This document shows, piece by piece, positions 7,727 through 13,248 of a DNA stretch of 15,172 nt; within the stretch, counting starts at the first letter, position 1; every line of letters begins with the position of its first letter. The translations under genes were made by a program, and so were the position numbers. The stretch spans positions 1 to 15,172 of the forward strand of contig CAMHDB010000014.1 of assembly GCA_946183715.1 (NCBI GenBank), read 5' to 3'. This DNA is from an uncultured Oscillibacter sp. (GTDB lineage: Bacteria; Bacillota; Clostridia; Oscillospirales; Oscillospiraceae). The notes beneath the pieces are model-generated. The model did no database searches, was not told the origin of the DNA, and saw only the letters and a program-made list of their open reading frames with translations.

Positions 7727-8797
7727 ATGGAAAAGACGATAGCGGTCATTCGCGGCGACGGAATCGGCCCGGAGATTGTCGGGGAGGCGTTGGCCATTCT
7801 CGACGTAATCGCGGAGAAGTACGGCCACAAGTTCACGTACAAGGAGGCCCCGATGGGCGGCAACGCAATCGACCGTTTCGGGGTACCCCTGCCCGACGAG
7901 AGTTTGCAGACCTGTCTCGCCGCCGACAGCGTGTTGCTCGGCGCGGTCGGCGGCCCCAAATGGGACAGCCAGCCGTCGGAGAACCGTCCGGAGCGCGGCC
8001 TGCTCAAACTCCGCGGCGGGATGAAGCTGTATACAAATCTGCGTCCGGCGCGGGTGTTCCCCGAACTCGCCGCCGCGTGTCCGCTGCGGCCCGATATCGC
8101 CGCGAAAGGGATTGATTTCGTCGTCGTGCGGGAGTTAATCGGCGGCGTCTACTTCGGGGAGCACAAGACATTCGACGAGAACGGCGAAAAGAAGGCCGTC
8201 GATGTCATGTCCTACACCGAACACGAAATCCGCCGTGTCGCGCGCGTGGCGTTTGAAATGGCCCGCAAGCGCCGGAAGCGCGTCACGTCCGTGGACAAGG
8301 CCAACGTACTCGACACGTCGCGCCTGTGGCGCAAGACCGTGACCGAACTCGCGGAGGAGTACCCGGATGTAGAGTTGCTCCATATGTACGTCGACAACGC
8401 CGCCATGCAGATGGTACGCGACCCCAGCCAGTTCGACGTAATTGTGACGGAGAACCTGTTCGGCGACATCCTCTCCGACGAGGCCAGCCAGATTACGGGC
8501 TCCATCGGCATGAATCCGTCGTCGAGCATGGGCGACGGCACGCGCGGCCTGTACGAACCTATCCACGGTTCCGCGCCCGACATCGCCGGACAGGACAAGG
8601 CCAACCCTATCGCGACGATTCTTTCCGTTGCCATGATGTTGCGCAACAGCTTCGGCCTGTCGGCGGAGGCGGACGACATCGAAAACGCGGTGGACGCGGT
8701 GTTAAAGGCGGGGTATCGCTGTGGGGATATCGCGCGGCGCGGGGAGGCGGTCATAGGCTGTAAGGAAATGGGCCGCCGTATCCGCGAGGCGCTCTAA
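7727..8797 (+). CDS. leuB: 3-isopropylmalate dehydrogenase
   Basis: LeuB oxidises and decarboxylates 3-isopropylmalate with NAD+, giving 2-ketoisocaproate, the precursor of leucine. The 356 residues are a normal LeuB length. The isocitrate/isopropylmalate dehydrogenase fold is shown by GDGIGPEIV near the N-terminus, GPKWD, the substrate-binding LRGGMKLYTNLRPAR, VVRELIGGVYFGEH, TSVDKANVLDTSRLWRK with the catalytic Lys, the metal-binding DNAAMQMVRDPSQFD and NLFGDILSDEAS, and the NAD site GSAPDIAGQDKANP. ATG 7727 was chosen because AGGAGGAG (7711-7718) lies 8 nt upstream; a 17-codon in-frame extension has no such site and lengthens the conserved N-terminus. It is the last gene of the operon: stop TAA at 8795-8797, followed by hairpins. 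Confidence 0.97.
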   Translation: MEKTIAVIRGDGIGPEIVGEALAILDVIAEKYGHKFTYKEAPMGGNAIDRFGVPLPDESLQTCLAADSVLLGAVGGPKWDSQPSENRPERGLLKLRGGMKLYTNLRPARVFPELAAACPLRPDIAAKGIDFVVVRELIGGVYFGEHKTFDENGEKKAVDVMSYTEHEIRRVARVAFEMARKRRKRVTSVDKANVLDTSRLWRKTVTELAEEYPDVELLHMYVDNAAMQMVRDPSQFDVIVTENLFGDILSDEASQITGSIGMNPSSSMGDGTRGLYEPIHGSAPDIAGQDKANPIATILSVAMMLRNSFGLSAEADDIENAVDAVLKAGYRCGDIARRGEAVIGCKEMGRRIREAL

Positions 8798-8807
8798 AAA
8801 TTCCTCT

Positions 8808-8829
8808 CCGCCGCGTCGCGACGCGGCGG
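8808..8829. repeat. 22-bp perfect GC palindrome after leuB
   Basis: Eleven bases on each side of the axis between 8818 and 8819 are perfectly complementary. As RNA this gives a very stable GC hairpin 11 nt after the leuB stop, but with no T-run on the plus strand. It may protect the 3' end of the leu mRNA or act with the following hairpin. It could also be a protein-binding site. Confidence 0.75.
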
Positions 8830-8842
8830 CGGGGAAACGAAA

Positions 8843-8872
8843 ACGCCTCCTCCGTAGCCACGGGGGAGGCGT
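8843..8872. terminator. Bidirectional hairpin terminator between convergent genes
   Basis: ACGCCTCC-TCCG (8843-8854) pairs with CGG-GGGAGGCGT (8861-8872) around TAGCCA, giving 12 bp with one G-U on the plus strand. On the minus strand the same hairpin has one A-C mismatch, directly follows the FUSC gene stop codon, and is trailed by TTTTCGTTT, a usable U-tract. On the plus strand AACTTTTA follows, which is weaker. It lies between the ends of leuB and the convergent minus-strand gene. Confidence 0.72.
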
Positions 8873-8877
8873 AACTT

Positions 8878-10182
8878 TTACGCGTTGCCGCCGCGCCGGA
8901 GACGCGGAAAACGGACTGGCGCGTAGCGGTTGTAGAGGCGGTGTAACAGGGACATAGCGTCGTGTTCGGAGCGGTACCCGCCCGGGAGAAAGAGTTCCTC
9001 CGGACACAGATTCGCTTCCGTCTTTCCGAGGAGTTGCATAAGGTGGTGTTCGGCCTTGCGGACAGTGGCCAACTCGGAGTAGATGTAAAGCCCGCTGACG
9101 CCCGGCGCGCCGTTCTGGGCCTGTACGGCGGCGCGGAGGTGTCGGCCCCGCAGGAACGTGTGCAACTGCTTTGCGAGGCGTTCTATGTCGGCGTCCGGGC
9201 CGATGAGCTTGAAGTACACGATTTCGTTTCCGGCGTACAATTCCCCTTCGAGGTAGCTCCGGTAGGGACTGCTCCGCAGTTGGTTCAGGACGCCCCGTTC
9301 CGGCTCGGTGAGTTCGCCCTTGTGGAAAATACAAGTCCGGTTGCGGTGGATGGCGTACAGGAAGTAACTCAGGCCCATGCGGTCGAGGCGTTCCATAAGC
9401 GCGGCGGCGTCCGGCTCCCGGATGGTCTCCTTGCGGACGTAGCGCCCCTTGCCGACGTCGTACAGCGCCGCGCCGTCCATGACTATCATGGGCAGATTCA
9501 GCGTGACCGCGCTCATCTGCGAGACGAAAAAGGCCGGGGCGTGGCGGGAAATCAGACAGATTTTCGCGCCGTCCTGACAAAGCGAATTGAGGCGGAACAG
9601 CACGGACGGGGAAATCTGCGCGAAGCGGTCGGGCACCAAATCCTCGGAGCGGACGAAGAAAATACGCTTGCGGTTGCGGCTCCGTGGCAGTCGGGCGACG
9701 TTGACGCCTATCGCGACCGCCGTCCCGACGAGTACGCCGAGAATCCGGTCGAGGGCGTCGAGCAGGGGCTGTTCGATGTCCGGGAAGGCTATCACGATAC
9801 AGATGAACACAATCGCGGAGAGGCCGGAGGCGTCCGCCTTGCGGAAGGCAACCGCCGTGTAGAGGCTGAGCAGGACGCCCAGCGACATGAGTACGTAGAG
9901 CACGCGGAGGTCGCGCCCCAGAACCGGAAACAACAGTATGACAAATAAGAAGAGCAGTCCCCAAAAGGCGCCTATCAGCGTTCCGGTCATACGGTTGAGG
10001 GCGTATTCGCGGGTATCGCGCACGTAGGGCTGCATGCAGATAATGGCGGTAATGGCGGCCTCGGTGGGCATATCCTCGCCCCGGCGGCCCCGGAGGTAGT
10101 AGAACAGCAGGCAAATCAGGACGGCGACCGCCGTTTTTATCATGCGTTGCCCGACGCGGGGCGGAGACCATTTTCGCGGCAT
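8878..10182 (-). CDS. FUSC/aromatic-acid-exporter-like membrane protein fused to a degenerate HAD domain
   Basis: The 434-residue protein has two parts. Residues 1-165 form about six membrane helices with the FUSC/ArAE hallmarks: PTEAAITAIICMQP, NRMTGTLIGAFWG (63-75) and a second DRILGVLVGT (145-154). Residues 172-420 follow the order of a Cof-type HAD phosphatase: a strand RIFFV, helix, CLISRH (209-214) where ATGR is usual, IVMDGAALYD (233-242), a cap-like region ending NEIVYFKLIGPDADIERLAKQL, then KAEHHLMQLLG and LFLPGGYRSEHDAMSLL. The nucleophile motif DxD is absent (FVRSEDL instead) and the usual GDxxND appears as GGYRSEHDA, so it is probably not an active phosphatase. Family assignment of the N-terminus is good; the HAD call is by pattern. 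The ribosome binding site is weak (GGTGA, 4 nt from ATG). It follows the 10241-12118 gene by 58 nt and likely shares its promoter. Transport of an organic acid is possible but unproven. Confidence 0.82.
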   Translation of the reverse strand: MPRKWSPPRVGQRMIKTAVAVLICLLFYYLRGRRGEDMPTEAAITAIICMQPYVRDTREYALNRMTGTLIGAFWGLLFLFVILLFPVLGRDLRVLYVLMSLGVLLSLYTAVAFRKADASGLSAIVFICIVIAFPDIEQPLLDALDRILGVLVGTAVAIGVNVARLPRSRNRKRIFFVRSEDLVPDRFAQISPSVLFRLNSLCQDGAKICLISRHAPAFFVSQMSAVTLNLPMIVMDGAALYDVGKGRYVRKETIREPDAAALMERLDRMGLSYFLYAIHRNRTCIFHKGELTEPERGVLNQLRSSPYRSYLEGELYAGNEIVYFKLIGPDADIERLAKQLHTFLRGRHLRAAVQAQNGAPGVSGLYIYSELATVRKAEHHLMQLLGKTEANLCPEELFLPGGYRSEHDAMSLLHRLYNRYAPVRFPRLRRGGNA

Positions 10183-10195
10183 ACTGTCACCATAA

Positions 10196-10229
10196 CCGCA
10201 AGCCCACCGGGAATCGGCAAGGCCTGCGG
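10196..10229 (-). other. Intergenic hairpin between the two minus-strand genes
   Basis: CCGCAAGCC (10196-10204) and GGCCTGCGG (10221-10229) form a 9-bp stem with one G-U pair when read on the minus strand, around a 16-nt loop. It ends 13 nt before the FUSC-gene start codon. No U-run follows on the minus strand, so it is not a typical terminator. It could lower translation or processing-protect the second gene. Confidence 0.45.
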
Positions 10230-10240
10230 TATTCCTTTCT

Positions 10241-12118
10241 TTATTGGTCAGGCGCGGGAGATTCCGTCGTCTCCGTCGCGGGAGATTGTGCCGTACTCGT
10301 GGCGGGCGTCGCGGTTGCCGTACTGGCGGCGGGTGTCGCCGTCGCGGGAGGCTCCGCTGTATTCGTGGCGGGTGTAGGCGTCGCGGGGGCGGGGTCGTAC
10401 TCGAACCACGACGCCGGAATCAAACCGGCCCCGTCCGCGAACGCCTCGCAACGATACCGGATACGTTCGCCCACGTTGAGCAGTACCGCCGTCGGCACCG
10501 CCGCCGCGTCGAAATCCAGATACCCCGGAACATCCGACAGCTTTACATAGTAGTGCGTGTTGCCGCCAATCACCGACGCGCGAATGTCCGTAATGACGCC
10601 CGCGCCCTCGTATTCGTCGACAGGCTCCGGACTTGCGAGCGTCTCGTCGATAATCCCACGGCTTGCGAGCGTGTAACGGTAACTCCCTTCACAGTCGGCG
10701 ACCGTCGCGCCCGTCGAGACAATGTCGTACTGCTGTACGTTGACCATAGCGTACATTTTCACGAGGCCGTCGCCACCTTTGAGGGCCATAAAGTACGTCG
10801 GCTGGTTCGCGATATTCAGCAAGAGCGGGAAAGTCGCCGTATAACGCATTTGCTGTATCTGGCTCTGGGCGCTGTCCATAGCAGAGAACTCCTCCGCGCC
10901 CGCGACGGAATAGAAGTGCGTCTCCTTCGTGCGCTGGTTCGACAGAATGAACCCGATATTCGATTCGTCGGACGTGACCGACGTGACGCCCGTGTACATA
11001 TAAACGTCGTCGTCGATGGCGATATAGTTGTAGCCCTCCGTGGTTACGGTGACTTCGCGCTGTCCGAGAACGGAGTTGAGGAACCCGTTGTGATAGCGCC
11101 CGTAGTAGTCGTACTGCTGAATAATGATATTCGCCGAGTAGAGGCGGTCGACCCACGACGGGACTTCCTCGACGTACTCATGCTCCCCGGTGACGGCGTT
11201 CACCAATACGGCCCCCCGCACGTCGATTCCCCCGAACAGCCCGATAGTCTTGACTATCCGCGAACAGACCCACCAAGGCACGCCGTTCTCGTCGAGTTCC
11301 AGCACGGGCTCGTCGAACATCATGGTAGGATAGTGGAAGCGGAGATAACGGTACAGATTCCGCCCGAAATGCTCCGCCGTGGTGTACTTCATGCCGTCGC
11401 CGAGGCGCACGACTTCCGCCTCGCGCGTCACCATGTCGATGACGATATAGGCCGGGAGGCCGTTCCGGCGGTTGTTGAACCATTTAATAATGTCGCCGTA
11501 GGCGAGGGAAGTCACGCGCACGGGGCGGCCCCGGTAGTTTATCTGGGTGTAGGACGGGAGAATCTCGAACTGTGAGACCATGTCGGCCAATTCGCCGAGT
11601 TTGCGGTTGCCGAGCAGGGCGGCGGAGTTGGCGTCGAGCATGGGAATCTGGTCGTAGCGGATTTCCTCGACTTCCGCGGCGAAGTCGCCGGACTGAATCG
11701 GCAACAGCGCGCTGTAACTGGCGGCGCGTATGACGACCCACGAGCTGAACATGCCCCCGGCAATCACGGCGCACAGGAGCAGGACAGTCAGGAACGGCAC
11801 CCGGCACTGTTTCGCGACGAAGCGCACGTAGCCGCCGACGCCCTCCCCCTGAAAGCCCGACGTAAAGACGGCGCTGGCGCAGTAGACGCCGCAGAGCAGG
11901 AAGAGGAAGAAATAGAAGTCGCCGGAATGCGGGTTGACGGCGGGCAAGTCCAGATAGAACCAGACCGCCCCGACAAGTAGCGTCACCGCGAGGTTAATCA
12001 GCGTGCGGGTGACGGCGTTGCCGACAGGTTTCCGCTGTACGCGGCGGCGGGGGTGCGGCGGGGTGAAGTCGCCGAAGCCGTCTGGCGGGAACGGCCCGCC
12101 GAAGTTGATAAATGGCAC
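10241..12118 (-). CDS. Membrane-anchored extracellular protein with Pro/Ala/Thr-rich tail, function unknown
   Basis: This encodes 625 residues. A short cytosolic N-terminus rich in Gly/Pro/Phe with RRRVQRK (24-30) precedes three predicted membrane helices (about 39-58, 67-85, 108-130). The positive-inside rule puts the remaining 450 residues outside the cell. The extracellular part has strands and segments such as PAYIVIDMVTREAEVV, VPWWVCSRIVKTIGLFGG, GAVLVNAVTGEHEYV, TTEGYNYIAIDDDVYMYTG and NQPTYFMALKGG. I recognise this as a conserved Firmicutes membrane-protein type without an established function. The last 50 residues are low-complexity. The start is GTG 12118: AAAGGGG lies 8 nt upstream, and the promoter at 12164-12192 excludes the much longer frame that runs antisense through fruK. 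It is divergent from fruK and probably co-transcribed with the FUSC-HAD gene. Confidence 0.82.
   Translation of the reverse strand: MPFINFGGPFPPDGFGDFTPPHPRRRVQRKPVGNAVTRTLINLAVTLLVGAVWFYLDLPAVNPHSGDFYFFLFLLCGVYCASAVFTSGFQGEGVGGYVRFVAKQCRVPFLTVLLLCAVIAGGMFSSWVVIRAASYSALLPIQSGDFAAEVEEIRYDQIPMLDANSAALLGNRKLGELADMVSQFEILPSYTQINYRGRPVRVTSLAYGDIIKWFNNRRNGLPAYIVIDMVTREAEVVRLGDGMKYTTAEHFGRNLYRYLRFHYPTMMFDEPVLELDENGVPWWVCSRIVKTIGLFGGIDVRGAVLVNAVTGEHEYVEEVPSWVDRLYSANIIIQQYDYYGRYHNGFLNSVLGQREVTVTTEGYNYIAIDDDVYMYTGVTSVTSDESNIGFILSNQRTKETHFYSVAGAEEFSAMDSAQSQIQQMRYTATFPLLLNIANQPTYFMALKGGDGLVKMYAMVNVQQYDIVSTGATVADCEGSYRYTLASRGIIDETLASPEPVDEYEGAGVITDIRASVIGGNTHYYVKLSDVPGYLDFDAAAVPTAVLLNVGERIRYRCEAFADGAGLIPASWFEYDPAPATPTPATNTAEPPATATPAASTATATPATSTAQSPATETTESPAPDQ
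10244..10393 (-). repeat. Low-complexity Pro/Ala/Thr repeat tail
   Basis: About 50 codons at the 3' end of the minus-strand membrane-protein gene encode repeated PAT/ATP/TPATST-like units. At DNA level this appears as repeated GCGGGTGT and GTCGCGGG words. Such tails usually span the cell wall as a flexible, possibly glycosylated, linker. There is no LPXTG motif. Repeat units make length change by slippage likely. Confidence 0.75.
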
Positions 12119-12126
12119 AAAAAACG

Positions 12127-12133
12127 CCCCTTT
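12127..12133 (-). promoter_or_regulatory. Ribosome binding site fixing a GTG start
   Basis: On the minus strand AAAGGGG occupies 12133-12127 and stands 8 nt before GTG 12118. No ATG is available in frame between the transcription start and residue 123. A TTG at 12142 in frame has no ribosome binding site. This supports the GTG start. Confidence 0.7.
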
Positions 12134-12163
12134 CTTTTGCAAAGTACGGGTTCTCAGGAATCC

Positions 12164-12192
12164 AGTATATTTTGCGCGGCGGGAAAAGTCAA
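12164..12192 (-). promoter_or_regulatory. Promoter of the minus-strand envelope gene pair
   Basis: Read on the minus strand, -35 TTGACT (12192-12187) and -10 TATACT (12169-12164) are separated by 17 bp. Transcription should begin near 12157, giving a leader of about 40 nt. The spacer begins with TTTCCCGCCGC, the same 11 nt that follow the -35 box of the divergent fruK promoter. Confidence 0.85.
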
Positions 12193-12232
12193 GGCCTTTT
12201 TGCCGCAAAATCCGGTTGTAATTTCCCGCCGC
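12176..12232. promoter_or_regulatory. 57-bp dyad-symmetric candidate operator
   Basis: The sequence is nearly symmetric around C12204. The inner palindrome is TTTTGC-C-GCAAAA (12198-12210). The outer arms GCGGCGGGAAA (12176-12186) and TTTCCCGCCGC (12222-12232) are perfect inverted copies. Both -35 boxes and both -10 boxes are placed symmetrically about the same axis. By my count 20 of 28 base pairs across the axis match. Because it lies between the two transcription starts it is not transcribed from either promoter, so a DNA-binding regulator is more likely than an RNA structure. A further TTTTGC lies at 12170-12175 and a TTTGCAAA palindrome at 12136-12143. Confidence 0.65.
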
Positions 12233-12244
12233 CTGTGGTATGAT
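12216..12244 (+). promoter_or_regulatory. Promoter of the fructose operon
   Basis: -35 TTGTAA (12216-12221) and -10 TATGAT (12239-12244) are 17 bp apart, and TGG directly before the -10 box makes an extended -10. Transcription should start near 12251, about 24 nt before fruK. The weak -35 box with an extended -10 is the kind of promoter that is often controlled by a regulator. Confidence 0.8.
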
Positions 12245-12274
12245 GTCACGGTATTTTACAGGGGGGAATGCGCT

Positions 12275-13177
12275 ATGATTTACACCGTTACTTTCAACCC
12301 GGCGATTGACTACGTAATCCACCTCGACGCCCTGACGCCCGGGGCCATTAACCGGAATCAGTTTGAGGACTACCAGTGCGGCGGCAAGGGTATCAACGTC
12401 TCGAACGTCCTCCGGGAGTTGGATTTCGACACCGTGGCGCTCGGGTTCGTCGCCGGATTCATGGGCGACGGCCTCGAAAAGGGCCTCAACGCCATGGGCC
12501 TGAAAACGGAGTTCATCCACCTGCCGGAAGGCCAGACGCGCGTCAACGTCAAAATCAAGGCCGCCGAGGAGACCGAAATCAACGGAATCGGGCCCACCAT
12601 CACCGACGCCGACATGCGGAAGCTCTACGCACAGCTCGACAGAATCGGCTCCGACGATACGCTCGTACTCTCTGGCTCGATTCCGGCCTGTCTGCCCGGC
12701 GACACCTACGAGAAAATCATGGCCCATTTGGAATCGAAAAACCTCCGTATCGCCGTGGACGCCACGAAAGATTTACTGGTGAACGTCCTGAAATATCACC
12801 CGTTCCTGATTAAGCCCAACAATCACGAACTGGGCGAAATTTTCGGGCGGGTTCTGAAAACCGACGCCGAAATCGTCGAATGTGCCGCGAAATTACAGGA
12901 GCGCGGCGGGCGCAACATCCTGATTTCGATGGCGGGCGACGGCGCGTTACTCCTCGACGAACAGGGCAGCAGTCACAGAATCGGGTGCCCGAAGGGGAAG
13001 GTCATGAACAGCGTCGGCGCGGGCGATTCGATGGTCGCCGGATTCCTCGCCGGGTACCTGAAAACCGGGGATTACGAGTACGCCCTGAAACTCGGCACCG
13101 CCGCGGGGAGCGCGACGGCATTCTCTATCGGGCTGGCGAACCGTCAGAAAATCGACGAACTCCTCGCCACGCTCTGA
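12275..13177 (+). CDS. fruK: 1-phosphofructokinase
   Basis: FruK phosphorylates fructose-1-phosphate, made by the fructose PTS, to fructose-1,6-bisphosphate in the cytosol. The 300 residues match the family length. It is a PfkB/ribokinase-family kinase: MIYTVTFNPAIDYVI at the start is typical of FruK/LacC enzymes, GGKGIN (36-41) is the first PfkB signature, and NSVGAGDSMVAGF contains the second signature with the catalytic base Asp251. The start ATG 12275 follows GGGGGGAA (12261-12268) by 6 nt; a longer frame upstream crosses the promoter and is not coding. Tagatose-6-phosphate kinase (LacC) is the main alternative, but the fructose permease gene 71 nt downstream supports FruK. No DeoR-type fruR gene, often found in front of fruK, is present in this window. 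Confidence 0.94.
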   Translation: MIYTVTFNPAIDYVIHLDALTPGAINRNQFEDYQCGGKGINVSNVLRELDFDTVALGFVAGFMGDGLEKGLNAMGLKTEFIHLPEGQTRVNVKIKAAEETEINGIGPTITDADMRKLYAQLDRIGSDDTLVLSGSIPACLPGDTYEKIMAHLESKNLRIAVDATKDLLVNVLKYHPFLIKPNNHELGEIFGRVLKTDAEIVECAAKLQERGGRNILISMAGDGALLLDEQGSSHRIGCPKGKVMNSVGAGDSMVAGFLAGYLKTGDYEYALKLGTAAGSATAFSIGLANRQKIDELLATL

Positions 13178-13248
13178 CGACCGGGAAAGACGGGTTCGCC
13201 CGTATTCCATATCATTTACCAACCGGCAAATGGAAAGGAGAGGGATTT

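Noticed and set aside
8962..9948. 328-codon open frame on the plus strand antisense to the FUSC-HAD gene
   Set aside because: No ribosome binding site and no recognisable domain; it mirrors the codon structure of the real gene on the other strand.
8702..10171. 489-codon open frame on the minus strand overlapping the FUSC-HAD gene
   Set aside because: Its translation is Arg/Pro-rich without hydrophobic pattern and runs antisense into leuB. The frame at 8878-10182 has membrane helices and FUSC motifs, so this is a GC-driven shadow.
10244..10393. CRISPR-like or VNTR array
   Set aside because: The repeats are short, degenerate and in frame with a Pro/Ala/Thr-coding tail; there are no regular spacers.
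10244..11575. 443-codon plus-strand frame opposite the membrane-anchored protein
   Set aside because: The translation is Arg/Gly/Val-rich and covers the repeat tail, with no start signal. It is a shadow of the minus-strand gene.
12198..12210. TTTTGC-C-GCAAAA as a CcpA cre site
   Set aside because: It does not fit the cre consensus TGNAANCGNTNNCA, so it is kept only as an unassigned palindrome.
12119..12727. N-terminal extension of the minus-strand membrane protein back to 12727
   Set aside because: It would run antisense through fruK and across both promoters. The promoter at 12164-12192 and the ribosome binding site at 12127-12133 fix the start at 12118.
13190..13203. Terminator between fruK and fruA
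   Set aside because: The 5-bp TTCG-loop hairpin is short and lacks a T-run, and fruA has no promoter of its own visible. The two genes are better read as one transcript.
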